From assembly GCA_001600035.1 (NCBI GenBank), contig BCIT01000009.1, positions 62,001 to 126,000 of the forward strand: DNA of 64,000 bases, given 5' to 3'. The notes below the pieces were generated by a model. It made no database searches and had not been told where the DNA came from. It worked only from the letters and a program-made list of their open reading frames with translations. Of this stretch, positions 34,601 to 44,902 are shown piece by piece; the first letter of the stretch is position 1, and the number at the start of each line of letters is the position of its first letter. Position numbers and translations under genes: made by a program. The DNA is from Holtermanniella nyarrowii (Eukaryota > Basidiomycota > Tremellomycetes > Holtermanniales).

Positions 34601-35883
34601 CCGCACGCTGACGCTGAGCACGCGTACCACCGAGGGTTTGTCCACGACGACCGATAAAGTCGAGTGCGGTATCGCGATCTTGAATGGCGAAGGCTTCTTC
34701 GATACATGGGCGAAGCATCTCGAGCATGGCAGTGTCGTTGGGGTCGTAGCAGATGTGTTGGAGGATATCACGGTCTGGGACGATGCCGAGTGCACGGAAG
34801 ATGATGACGATTGGGATCTCCTCGCGCGTATAGGGCAGAGTCGCCTTCATGACGTTGCCAGGCTGAAAATCAGCTTTGCGCCGTCCCTGAAGCAAAGTAC
34901 TAACCGACTTGTCACTTGTCCTCGTGTACATTTTGACAACGAGCTTTGAAGGCGTCTTGCCTCCCTTCTCCATCTGACTAGTAACCTCTGCAAAGAACGA
35001 AACAGGCGAAGGTTGACCTTTTGCAAACACATAAACGTGGTTTGCCGCCATGCGTTCTTGCGCAATCAGGACTTTCTCAGAACCATTGATGATGAAATAA
35101 CCTCCTTGATCCAACGGGCACTCGTTCAACTCGTAGTACGAAGCCTGAGGGATATTGTGGAGTAGACAAAAGTTACTTTTCAACATGACGGGAATCTCTC
35201 TGTCAGCTTTAGAAGGATTCATAATCCCACCTTGCCGATGAAAATCTTGAGATCTTCTGGCGCGTCGACATCGCCGTCGTCGCCGATGAAAGGCTGCCAA
35301 TCTGCCTCGATGGGATCTTCATCTGCACCACAGACTTCAATCTTTTTCGACAAGTCGACGTAGAGTGATGCCGAATAGGTCAGGTTTCTCAACCTGGCCT
35401 CTTGAGGAAACATTGGCGCGACCGTACCGTCACTCTCCGTCATGGTCGTTCTCGCCAAATAGACCTGACCAAAATTGATCGTATAACGTTTCTACCATCA
35501 GCCTCTGCCTTTCATTTCGCAACGCACCGTCTGATCTCCATAAACCCCCGAATGCTGCGCATACTGATCCATCGTCAACGTCGAGTTTTCATCCACGAGT
35601 TCCTGCATGGTGTTATCCACAAACTCATTGAAAGACTCTAGCTGCTGTCTAACGAGTCCCTTTTCTTCGAAAAAGGCATCAATGACAGTCCAGCAGTCTT
35701 CCTGGTTGATCGCTTGGTCGCTACCTCCTTCACCATCTTCTTCAAGGTCGAGGTCGATGGGGATAGGAGATGTCTCACGCTCGAGCTTGTAGCTTGAGTC
35801 GTGAACGTAGCCGTCATCTGCGTATGATTCTGAGGTGTCAGCAGTCTGAGAGCGCAGCAGAAGAAACACATGCCTGGGTCCAT
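31668..35883 (-). CDS. RPB2: RNA polymerase II second-largest subunit
   Basis: Rpb2 forms the active centre of RNA polymerase II together with Rpb1. The protein begins [20 protein letters not shown] and includes [20 protein letters not shown] (fork region), [40 protein letters not shown] (metal-proximal acidic pair), [40 protein letters not shown], and the hybrid-binding [20 protein letters not shown]. The C-terminal zinc site starts HVCDQCGL and is followed by FSCSVC. The end is [20 protein letters not shown] and then [11 protein letters not shown]. Around ten introns occur. The first appears to be a GC-AG intron: ATG GAC CCA G is followed by GCATGT, with a normal CTGAC and CAG end, and joining there gives the expected acidic N-terminus. 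Confidence 0.95.
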
Positions 35884-36251
35884 CGTCCCAACTCGCTTTT
35901 GCTCAGCCGTCTAGCTCTTTGACCTTTTCTCAAGGGTGTGGTGACTCGTAACCTAACCTGTACCTCTTGCTGCTATCACAGGCTAGCAAACAGCAACAAA
36001 CAAGGAGACAGAGGACGGCGACAACGAGGACAAGTCGTCGACGGGTTGCTAAGAAAGACAGCAACAAGACACGCTTACGTAACGTTCTCAACACTCCCGT
36101 TTTGGTCCCGTCCTCAGCGGCGATGACCTCGAGTTCGTCTTGCGCTGTGTCTCCCTTCAACTCTCAAGACAAAGGCAGATTTCTATCTGCTCAGCTAGCG
36201 CAAGCACCCCCGAACAGCAATTGCACTTGACAAACAAGAGAATCAGCAAAG
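35884..36251. promoter_or_regulatory. shared promoter region RPB2/CWC25
   Basis: A 368 bp divergent spacer between two genes of the mRNA synthesis and splicing machinery. No clear TATA box was seen. Confidence 0.45.
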
Positions 36252-37678
36252 ATGGGTGGCGGTGATCTTAATATGTACGACTGAGTCTGCCCTCTGTTCA
36301 GTCCAATACTGACGCCACTAGGAAAAAGTCGTGGCACCCCCTTCTGCTAGTCAACCAAGAAAAAGTTTGGAAAGCAGAAAAAGAAGCCGTACGTTTCGCC
36401 TCTCTTCTTGCCCATCACTAACATCCCAAACAGCACGAAGAAACCAAGAAACTGAATGAACTGCGAAAAGAGCGTGAAGAAGAGCGTCAGCTCGCTGAAC
36501 TTCAACGAATGCAAGAAGCAGCGACGGGTAGAAAACGCGTCGAGAAACTTGATTGGATGTATGCTGCGCCCAACAGTGGTGATGGTGGTGCGCTCGGCGG
36601 ACAGAGGGTTGGAGAACGCGAGATGGAGGAATATCTGTTGGGTAAGAAGAGGGTTGATGAGGTTCTTGGACAGGGCGATAAGAATGTGAGTTTTCAGTTC
36701 AGCGCGCGAGGGGCTGATGATGGCAAGGTTGGAGCGACAAGTAAAGAATACATTGCTGTACAAAACGCCAATACAGCAAGAGATACAGCCAACAAGATTC
36801 GTGAAGATCCACTTCTCATGATCAAGCAGCGTGAACTCGCAGCTCTGCAAGCGATGCGAAATGATCCGGCTGTCCGTTTACGTATGAAGGCGCAAAGCGC
36901 CGTTGAAAGTAAAGATGATCGCCGGGCTAGGAAAGCGAGAGAAAAGGAGGTGAGTACATGTCAAGCCGCATTGTGAGATGGGCTGATTGGAATAAAGGAG
37001 AGAAAGAAAGTCAAGCATGAAGTGAAAGAGGAACGTAGGGAACGGAGAGAACATCGGAGTCATCGGTCTGAGCGTGAAAGATCACGCTCGCCTTTGCGGC
37101 GGTCGTATCGAGATCATGACCGCTCGCGTTCGAGGTCGCGGTCTCCGAGACGGAGGGAGGAGGATAGGTCTAGAGTCAAGAGAGAGGTTGATTCTGATCG
37201 TGATCGGATACCGCCTCCTAGAGACTATGGTCACTCGAGGGATGAGGGCCGTTCGGATGGCTACAGTCACGGCCGTGATCAGGGTTCGAATGGCTACAGT
37301 AATGGCAATGGTCACGGCAGTGGCTACGCCAACGGCCACAGCCATTCGCGACCTCCAGCACCAGCACCACACCAAAGCAAACCCGCCCCACCATCAGTCG
37401 CCTCCAATCCAAACGATCAAGCTCGTGCCGCGCGCCTAGCAGCCATGTCCTCCGCCGCGTCCACCCTCGATGCAGACCGCGAACGACAACTTGCCGAACG
37501 CCGCGAGAAAGAACGTCGTCAATTCGAACTTGAAGAACGTGAACGAAACAAGTTTGGTTCGGCAGATACGAAAGGTGCTTATGTGAGGGAACAGGAGAGG
37601 ATGATGTTTGGTGGTGGAGATGGATTGGGTGATACTATGACGAGAAGGGGTGGTAAGGGGATGCTGAAGGAGATTTAG
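36252..37678 (+). CDS. CWC25: pre-mRNA splicing factor Cwc25
   Basis: Cwc25 joins the activated spliceosome and is needed for the first catalytic step. The N-terminal Cir_N domain reads MGGGDLNMKKSWHPLLLVNQ, EKVWKAEKEA, HEETKKLNELRKEREEERQL. It is followed by the Cwc25 signature KRVEKLDWMYAAPNSGDGG and YLLGKKRVDEVLGQGDK. The middle is RS/RE-rich (RSRSRSRSPRRREEDRSRVK), then Gly/His/Asn-rich. The C-terminus has the conserved KFGSADTKGAYVREQERMMF and ends RGGKGMLKEI. Introns interrupt codon 8, lie after KAEKEA, and before ERKKVKHEVK. The start is fixed by MGGGDLN, which is near-invariant. Confidence 0.92.
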
Positions 37679-38262
37679 AGGATGCCGGTTTTACGGGCGG
37701 AGCTTTGTTGATTTGATCTATTTGATCTCTGCATGATTTGATGCTGGTTGATAGATTGGACGATCTATCATGTCTCTGCGTTGCGCTGTTTGTGCGATTC
37801 CTTTGATTGATGGTAGTAACTTTGCTCTAGTTGAAAGCCTTTCCTTGTTATCCTTCAAATTCAAAGACCGCCACTTGACAAGTCCAAGCTCCGACTTGCC
37901 ACTTTTAGTAATTATTGATTCCATAGGAGTTTGAATTCGTTCAATCCCTTTTCAAACGCGAGATTCAAACGTGTAAAGATCAAGTATTAGCACCTTATAG
38001 CAGCGCTAGCAGAGACAGCAGAGAAGGGTATCAGAGAGCAAAGTGAAGAGAGACAGACAGTGGTGAAAAGTGAAACAAGTAAAAGAAACAGTAAGTCACG
38101 CGCCGAGCCAACGACGATCCGTGTATTGTACGTGTGAACACACACACACACACCACGCGCGATAGGAGCGGAGTTTGAATCTAGAGTCTTCTCAGAAGCA
38201 ACACTGATACTGACCACTTGCCAGTTCTCACGACGGCCTATCCATCACGCAAAGCAATACCA
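37679..38262. other. spacer with (CA)n microsatellite
   Basis: About 580 bases. A CA run of about eight units lies at 38136-38152. CTGAC followed by CAG at 38213-38223 looks like a 3' splice site, so a 5' UTR intron of the next gene may lie here. Confidence 0.4.
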
Positions 38263-38727
38263 ATGACTCGCGTACCCGTTTTCCCATCCCTAACGCACTC
38301 CCACTCCCACTCCCACACCATGCCCACCTCCCACATCCAAACTCAATCCCAATCCCAAAGCGCACCCCCAACCCACCAGCGCCGTCCATTCTTCGCACAC
38401 AAATCAAAATCATCACTGCAATCCAAACAAAAGACTCAAAAAGTTCAAATCAACCTCGAGCTCAAAGTCGAGAAAGCTAAAGGCTTTGCTGCCTTTTTCA
38501 GTATTCCTGTGCCGAGTGGACGAGGGGTGCCGAGGGCACCGCCTTCGAGTCCGGTACTTTGTGCGGCGCCGCTGGGAGGAGGAGGAGGACAGTGGAAGAG
38601 TGGAAGTGTTCAGCAGGTGGAATATATGCCTCAGGGTTTGGGACATGGGTTTGGGCAGGAGAAAGTGCCGCAACAACAGCAGCAACAGCAGGGGGAAGAT
38701 GAGGTTGAGCCAATGGTACTCTGCTAG
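38263..38727 (+). CDS. hypothetical low-complexity protein, 154 aa
   Basis: The open frame begins MTRVPVFPSLTHSHSHSHTM and contains Ser/Gln repeats (TQSQSQS), a basic Lys/Gln/Ser segment, a short structured-looking part (VQINLELKVEKAKGFAAFFS), a Gly-rich loop, and a poly-Gln run before GEDEVEPMVLC. The HSHSHSH tract comes from a CTCCCA hexanucleotide repeat (about 38295-38320). No family is recognised. Coding is plausible from length and an apparent splice acceptor just upstream, which would extend the frame at the 5' end by PVLTTAYPSRKAIP. Confidence 0.45.
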   Translation: MTRVPVFPSLTHSHSHSHTMPTSHIQTQSQSQSAPPTHQRRPFFAHKSKSSLQSKQKTQKVQINLELKVEKAKGFAAFFSIPVPSGRGVPRAPPSSPVLCAAPLGGGGGQWKSGSVQQVEYMPQGLGHGFGQEKVPQQQQQQQGEDEVEPMVLC

Positions 38728-38853
38728 CCCCCGCCTCTCTTTCCTCTTTCCCACTTCTCGTCCTTTCATTCCATCATCGTACTCCCATTGTAGCAACCAC
38801 ACCTGTTCTCGTATTACATATCCATGCCATTGAATTAGTCCCCAAACTTTTTC

Positions 38854-39174
38854 ATGGACTTGCCCGTCTGTGATCTGTGCGATGCCGCCTTGGTCAACGG
38901 GATGAGTACGTTGAGCATCTCTATCGGCGAGGTGAACTCCAAGTGTTGTCAGAGCGACCAGACTTTCTGGGAGTGTTGCTCAAGTGAAAGTCCATCACGT
39001 CGCATGGTAACGACACGAGTGATTCTCGATTCCAACATTCCCGCAGCTGTTCTCTTGCCTGATGCATTGATGCAAAGACTCGACCCACCTCGAATGAGTT
39101 TTCGAGGTCGCAAGCCTGAGCGCTTGGTCACAAGACTTGCTACTATCGCTGACGGGCTCTTGCCGCCCATCTAG
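38854..39174 (+). CDS. hypothetical protein, 106 aa
   Basis: An open frame from MDLPVCDLCDAALVNGMSTL, with Cys-rich segments (CCQSDQTFWECCSS), to RGRKPERLVTRLATIADGLL and PPI. The paired cysteines might bind metal, but no known motif fits. There is no signal peptide. It is on the same strand as the previous frame and could be a 3' exon of it; the spacer lacks convincing splice signals. Low certainty. Confidence 0.3.
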   Translation: MDLPVCDLCDAALVNGMSTLSISIGEVNSKCCQSDQTFWECCSSESPSRRMVTTRVILDSNIPAAVLLPDALMQRLDPPRMSFRGRKPERLVTRLATIADGLLPPI

Positions 39175-39529
39175 TCCTCATAGTCCTCCTTTGCCACGGC
39201 GAGAGAGCACCCAGAATGCCAGCGCATCTTCACCGAGCCTTGATGCGCAGTCGATAAGCAATCTGAATCTAGAGCAGATGTCATTACGCAAGGGCTCATG
39301 TTGACATTGCACGTCCTCCTAATCTAATATTCCAGTGTCAGCTAGTAAGCAAATCATTACCGAGTGTCACCTCTTGCTTCTGCAATTGTACCTTGTACCA
39401 CTTTCTCGTCGCGATTCAGAGATGATTGTTCATTCTCGCTTGTTCAGCCAGCCATACTGATCAGTTGACGGACATGAAAAGCAAAGTTGACCACCAAAGA
39501 GCGACTTGCATGCATGTACTTTGATCAAA
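39175..39529. other. convergent 3' spacer
   Basis: About 355 bases without a supported gene. Confidence 0.4.
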
Positions 39530-40698
39530 CTACTTGGCCGCCTTTTTAGCCTTCTCACCGGCCTCTTTGAATTCCTCCTTAGGCTCCGGCTTGATCCCCT
39601 TCTCCTCCTTCTTCCCGCCTCCAAGAAGCAACCCACCCGCCAAGATCCCAAGCAACCACCACCTCCCCCTCTTCTCCTCATCCGTCATCTCCCTCTCAAT
39701 CTTCTCAAACTTGACCTCTTCCTTTGCAGGTTCCGGCATCTTGATCTCAGGCTTGATGCCGATAGCCGACCATGCGCGCGCAGGAGCCGTCACGACGGAT
39801 GAGATGGCTTCGGAGAGTGATGGAAGGGCTTCGAGCGTTTCGGAAGCTGCGGCTTCCGCTTGTTCGATAGAGTGAAGGTCTTTGGCTTCGTGCAGACCGT
39901 GAGAAGGGCCGCCGGCGTAGTGTGTAGCTGCGCTTGCGACGGTGACGATCTTGGGTGTTGATTTGGATTCGAAGGACGCTTGATCTTCGGAGGCTTTGGA
40001 CTCTAGCTTGTCGTTGGATGAAAAGTTGTCAGGAACGAAAGGCTGCTTGTTAGCTCGCTGACACCTCGCCAGATATCACGCACGATAATCTGTTCATCTT
40101 CAGATGCTTCAGAAGCCTGAGGAAACTTGACATCAAGTGTCTCACCACCCTTTTTTCCAACCTCCTTCTCAATAACCTGGGTAAGCTTTGGCAAACCAGG
40201 AACAGCTTCAGCTTGTTCTTTGGTCACTGGATCAACCTTGATCGATGCGGCATCAGCAGCAGGTGCCGAGACTTGGACGTCGGCGACTACTTTGGGAGTA
40301 TCGACTACTGCTTGCTTTGATGAAGTATCTTTCTCTGCTGCTGCTGTGCTGGCTTTGCGCACCGCTTTGGTGGATGAGAGAGCACGCGTGTTGGGTGGTG
40401 TTGGGATGGGCAATGACGCGGATTCGGATGCTGTCAGACGCGTAATCAACGTCGATTTGTTGCCGGTTCTACTTCTCAGCTCTGTCTACACAATGTTCAG
40501 TGGAACTCACTGAGAGAGACCACGACGCTTGAGCTCATCTTTAAGCTTGTTGACCGTCTCGTTCTGCCACTTCTTTTGACTGCTCAAAAGAACGGCGGAC
40601 GCGAGACCTGCCAATTGACCTGGTAGAGGAGCGCTAGAGATGACCAAAGGGCGAGAGGCTGTACGGAGAAGACCTGCTGATAGCTTGTGACGGAGCAT
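39530..40698 (-). CDS. AIM34-like mitochondrial SAP-motif protein
   Basis: The N-terminus (MLRHKLSAGLLRTASRPLVI) is a likely mitochondrial presequence. It is followed by a SAP-like motif, VNKLKDELKRRGLS, joined by an intron to TGNKSTLITRL; SAP motifs often bind nucleic acid. A long low-complexity Ala/Ser/Lys/Glu-rich part follows, then one membrane helix (WWLLGILAGGLLLGG) and a Lys/Glu-rich tail ending KKAAK. The layout matches fungal Aim34, found in a screen for mitochondrial inheritance; exact function unknown. The exact donor/acceptor of the SAP intron is ambiguous by a few bases. It is divergent from RER2 with only 175 bp between start codons. Confidence 0.65.
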
Positions 40699-40873
40699 TC
40701 TGAGCTGTGTTTTCTGACGTTTTTGTACTGGAATGCAGGTGGTGTCGGAGCTCGTGTTGATAGCTGCCGTCATCGAAATGAAGAAAGAGCAGGTGTGGGA
40801 AAGTTGCGCGTCCAGGTCATTCCACGTCCTAGCCTTTGGCGCATTTCCAGCGCATGTATGAGCGTTAGCAAGG

Positions 40874-41782
40874 ATGCTAGCTTTCATAAGCTGGCTTCAC
40901 AGCTGGCTAGTCCGTATCATTCTAGCGATCCTAGCTGCCGGGCCTGTTCCACAAAATGTTGGGTTCGTGATGGACGGTAACAGGCGCTATGCACGTCAAC
41001 GCGGTCAAAAGGTGCTGCAAGGCCATGGACAGGGATTGGAGTCGCTCAAAGGGGTACGTCTCTCATCTTCTCCATCGTCTGTATACTGATGAAAGGCTTT
41101 GGACATGTGTCTACGCTTAGGTGTCAAGACAGTCTCGGTCTACGCATTCGCAATCGACAACTTCAACAGACCCAAAGAAGAAGTTGATGGGCTCATGACC
41201 ATGGCGCACGAGTCTTTATTGAAACTTTGCGAGCAAGGGTAAGCTCCACTTTGCCCCCTCCTCGCGCAGCGAGCTGATAAGAAAGCGAACTTCTCTCGCG
41301 TCATTCGATAAAAGTCAAATTCATAGGCCGCCGCGACCTCCTCACCCCCCAAATCCTCTCAACAGTCCAACTCATCGAGCAGCGTACAAACCACCATAAT
41401 CACCTCACACTCTACATCTGCTCACCTTATTCCTCGCGAGATGAAGTGACTGCTGCTGTGCGTTCATCCATTGAACGCGTAGAGCGCGGCGAGCTTGCCA
41501 AATCGTGCGTCCCTTTTGTCCCAAGCCCAAGCTAATGAAATCAGGGATATCACCTCCAAATTGTTGAAAGCTTCCCTCCCATCAGGGCCCTCATTAGATC
41601 TGTTGATCAGAACATCAGACGTTCATCGCCTGAGTGATTTTCAGCTATGGCAATGTGCAAAGGGGACGCAGATCCATTTCGTCAAGGCTTTTTGGCCTGA
41701 TTTTGGTGTTCGAGAAATGTTGAGCGTTGTGCTAAGATGGCAAAGGCGGTGTTTCATTGAACGCTATTGGGATTCTGGATGA
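40874..41782 (+). CDS. RER2: cis-prenyltransferase (dehydrodolichyl diphosphate synthase)
   Basis: The enzyme adds isopentenyl units to farnesyl diphosphate to make dolichol precursors at the ER. A short hydrophobic N-terminus (SWLHSWLVRIILAILAAG) precedes the catalytic VGFVMDGNRRYARQRG. Then come GHGQGLESLKG, VKTVSVYAFAIDNFNRPKEE, VKFIGRRDLL, and the late motif LLIRTSDVHRLSDFQLWQCA, where most relatives have RTSGE. It continues to FWPDFGVREMLSVVLRWQRR. Four exons are joined by introns of about 40-50 nt. The annotated end, CFIERYWDSG, is unlike relatives, and another frame opens at exactly this place (see 41739-41876), so the 3' end may be mis-modelled or shifted. Confidence 0.85.
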
Positions 41783-41876
41783 TGAGCGGATGGAGATGTA
41801 TATTACTGTTACGAGTTGGCGGAACGGCAGTGCTGCGGCTTTGAGCAAGGCGCGCAAGGCCGTGGTGGACGTGTGA
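41739..41876 (+). other. open frame overlapping the RER2 3' end, unidentified
   Basis: In another frame the sequence reads GKGGVSLNAIGILDDERMEM, then YITVTSWRNGSAAALSKARK and AVVDV with a TGA at 41874-41876. It looks like conserved protein, but I cannot name it. It may be a C-terminal exon of RER2 reached by an unseen intron or frameshift, or the end of another gene fragment. Confidence 0.35.
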
Positions 41877-42146
41877 GAAGTGGTTGGTCTATGAGCGACA
41901 CTGTGGGGCCGATACTCTTGTCGCACTTGATCAGGGCATGACTCCGACCTGCCGAGAGCAAAAGCCAGAGCGGTTGACGGGCACAAGTGGATGTCCTTGC
42001 ACCAAGTCATCGTTCCGTGCTTCACGTCAACTCACAGTGACACCCTACTCGAAAGCTCACTAGATATCAAACAAGACGGCAACAAACTCCTAGAAAGCGC
42101 CAACTTGGCTTCATCAAAGAGTGGTGAACCATACATTTCCATCCCC
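41877..42146. other. convergent 3' spacer RER2/ERV1
   Basis: About 270 bases with no supported gene. Confidence 0.4.
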
Positions 42147-42845
42147 CTAATCACAGCTCCCATCCTTAGGCCCATCCTTCCACCGCTCCTGCGCCCTCTC
42201 GCACTCAAACCTCTTCTTGCCCAATTTCTCATTCACCTCATTATGCCTCTTACACAACCACAGCATCAACCCCTCTCTCGTCTTGACAGCTTCCGTCGCC
42301 GGATTCACGCTCAAATCATTCTTGAAATCGTCTCTGCAGGGTACGCAGGGGTATAAGGCAGAGACGGACGAGAGAAGGGAGAGCATGGATGATTGGGTTG
42401 ATGGAGGAGCGGCGAGGGGATAATAGGCCGCTGTTGTGTGGAGGAATGTCCACGTTGAACGACCTAGTTCCTCATTGTCTGGTGGACAGTCTTTTGGCCG
42501 CACAGGCTCAGCTTCTTGAGCAGCATCGCCGCCAGTTGTGGAGGCGATGGGAGCAGCGCCAACACCAGCAGCAGCAGCAAACATCCCAGCCATCCCACCC
42601 CTACTCTTCTTCACCTCGCCACCCTCACCACCAGCAGCAGCAGCGGCTTTAGCACGCGGCTTAGCGAACGCTTTCGACCAGTCACGCCATGAATAACATG
42701 CCTTGCATGGTTTGCCGTCTGGACCGAGAATTAGTCCCGGAGGGAGGTTCGGATGCGTCTCTTTTGTGGTTTTGAGGACCGGTGGGGAGACACTTGATGG
42801 TGGTGTTTGAGTGTAGGATGGAGTTGATGGTGAGGGTGCTGTCAT
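42147..42845 (-). CDS. ERV1: FAD-linked sulfhydryl oxidase
   Basis: Erv1 reoxidises Mia40 in the mitochondrial intermembrane space so that imported small Cys proteins can fold. This single-exon protein has a flexible N-terminus with a shuttle Cys pair (GKPCKACYSWRDW) and a Gly/Ala-rich linker. The FAD domain follows: CPPDNEELGRSTWTFLHTTA, the active-site CVPC in LYPCVPCRDDFKN, and LWLCKRHNEVNEKLGKKRFE. It ends ERWKDGPKDGSCD. Length is about 232 residues, within the family range. ATG 42845 was chosen; an in-frame ATG at 42890 would add 15 residues (MYLPKACITQSYPQI). It is divergent from RML2 with 300 bp between starts. Confidence 0.92.
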   Translation of the reverse strand: MTAPSPSTPSYTQTPPSSVSPPVLKTTKETHPNLPPGLILGPDGKPCKACYSWRDWSKAFAKPRAKAAAAAGGEGGEVKKSRGGMAGMFAAAAGVGAAPIASTTGGDAAQEAEPVRPKDCPPDNEELGRSTWTFLHTTAAYYPLAAPPSTQSSMLSLLSSVSALYPCVPCRDDFKNDLSVNPATEAVKTREGLMLWLCKRHNEVNEKLGKKRFECERAQERWKDGPKDGSCD

Positions 42846-43145
42846 GATTTGAGGATAACTCTGTGTTATGCAAGCTTTTGGAAGATACAAGGCTGACTAG
42901 CCAGCGGCAAGCTGAGGTATGCAATTGGCCACATGCGATGAATCTGCAGAAAGCTGTTGCAATTGGTGCTAGCAGCTCTATCACTCACATTAAGTAACGA
43001 CATAAACTTTCATGTGTCTGTTCTTACAGCGGGCCTAGCACTGCACCTAGAGCGTAGGGAAGCCTAACGGCGCTGCTATTTTCTCTAACCCTCTAGAGAA
43101 AGTCCAACCTTGAGCACCAGCACCAGCATCGAGCACCTGCAAATC

Positions 43146-44583
43146 ATGGCTTCTCTTCGGACAGCAGCAGTACGCGCTGCAAGACAGTCGGCATCGCTGT
43201 CCAGACCCATCACAGCTTCAAGAGCATACGCCGCAGTCGCCGAAGCACAGTCTTCTTTCCTCGGTGGTCCACCACCTCCCAAAGTCGCAGATGAAGTCGT
43301 GTTGAAACGTTACGTCGGTAAGGGGTTCCCCAAGATTCCTGTGAGTCCTGCTAGTGTGTATAAAGGGCGAATGCTGATCATATAGGGGTTAAGACATTTG
43401 GTGCATCCCCATCACGGCCATCTACACTCTGGTGATCCCGTGCGCGACTTGACGCTCCCACTCCGCCGAAAAGGCGGCCGTAACCACACTGGGCGTATCG
43501 TGAATCGATGGGTCGGAGGAGGCCACAAACAACGTCTTCGTATCGTCGATTTTCATCGCGTAGAAGAAGGTGAACACGATGTCGTTCGAATCGAGTATGA
43601 TCCTGGAAGAAGTGCGCATATTGCATTGATCAAGAAGCGCGAAGGTGGTGCTTCGTCTGTACCGAAGAGCGAAGGAGCGATTGAAGAGGGTGCAAAGCTT
43701 GCTGAGCTTGAGAGTGAAGATGGGTCTGCCAAGGGAAGGCATGAAGTTAGGGGAGGATGGAGCTATATCCTTGCGCCAGAAGGCGTTCGCGCAGGTTCGA
43801 TTGTCCGGTCATTCAGAGCAGGGATTCCATCAGGTTTCGTGGAAGGCTGGAACGATGACCCTTCATCCCCTCAATCAGTGCACGATCCAACATCCACCTC
43901 CTCTCGCGCACTCGGTATCCTCCGCACCCAAACCCTCAAACCAGGAAACGTTTTGCCTCTGAACCTGCTGCCTGCAGGCACGATTTGTCATGCTATTTCG
44001 TTGACGCCGACGGGGAGAATGCAGCTTTGTAGAGCTGCGGGAAGCTTTGCGCAGATTGTGGCGCATCATGGGCCTTCGGGTGAGGCGCTTGGTGGAGGCG
44101 AGATTTTAAGCATGACGTCGAGTATGGGGATTGATGGAGTCAAACGCAAAGCTGGGACTGTGCTTGTGAAGCTGCAGTCTGGTGAGGTGCGCAGACTTCA
44201 GCCGGAATGCGTTGCAGTCGTTGGTTCCGTCTCAAAGTACGTTCACCCCCCTCTCTTTCTTCAAACACTAACAATACAAAAGCAAAGAACACCACTCGCG
44301 TCAGCTAGGCAAAGCAGGGCGTTCACGCTGGTTGGGCCAGAAACCCCGTGTAAGAGGTGTAGCGATGAACGCGTGTGATCACCCCCACGGTGGTGGACGA
44401 GGTAAATCGAAGGGTAACAAGGACCCGAGGAGTGTTTGGGGTTGGTTGACTAAGGGTAAGAGGACGAGGAGAAGCAAGGACAAGGATGGGAACAAGCAGT
44501 GAGTTGGATCCACAGGATACTTTCGGGTTATGCTGATAAACAGGGTTGTTAGCGAGAGGCCCAGAGGCAAGGACAAGAACTAG
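43146..44583 (+). CDS. RML2: mitochondrial ribosomal protein uL2m
   Basis: A large-subunit mitoribosomal protein near the peptidyl transferase centre. The N-terminus ([20 protein letters not shown]) is a presequence. uL2 motifs are [82 protein letters not shown] and the conserved C-terminal [20 protein letters not shown] (the His of this loop is the invariant one in uL2). It ends [12 protein letters not shown]. Three introns occur: before [11 protein letters not shown], before [10 protein letters not shown], and within the last lysine-rich part. A family-specific insertion ([20 protein letters not shown]) lies in the middle. Confidence 0.94.
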
Positions 44584-44902
44584 TGCGCTTGGGACGATGT
44601 ATTGCATGTTTCTTTTGCGATTTGATGTTGGTGGTCTCATATCTACTTTGTTCGCTACAGCTCGAACGCTTGTCTGCTGGCAAGCCACACTCGTAAGAGA
44701 AAGGAATCATAAGCATGCCCTGGAGCACTGACTCGCTTTGGAAATGCTAGCGGCGTGCTAAGCGAAGGTGAGGTCGCGTCCGTGTGGAACCAAACAAATC
44801 AGTCCGAACCAGTAGAGTTCAAACATCTACACAACAAAAACCTCGAGGAAAGAAGGACGCGTAAGGGCTTACTAAGCGATCAATGTACTGACAACAACAG
44901 CC
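44584..44902. promoter_or_regulatory. spacer upstream of SUZ12-like gene
   Basis: A 319 bp spacer. CTGACAACAACAG directly before the ATG at 44903 looks like a 3' splice site, so a 5' UTR intron is likely. Confidence 0.45.
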
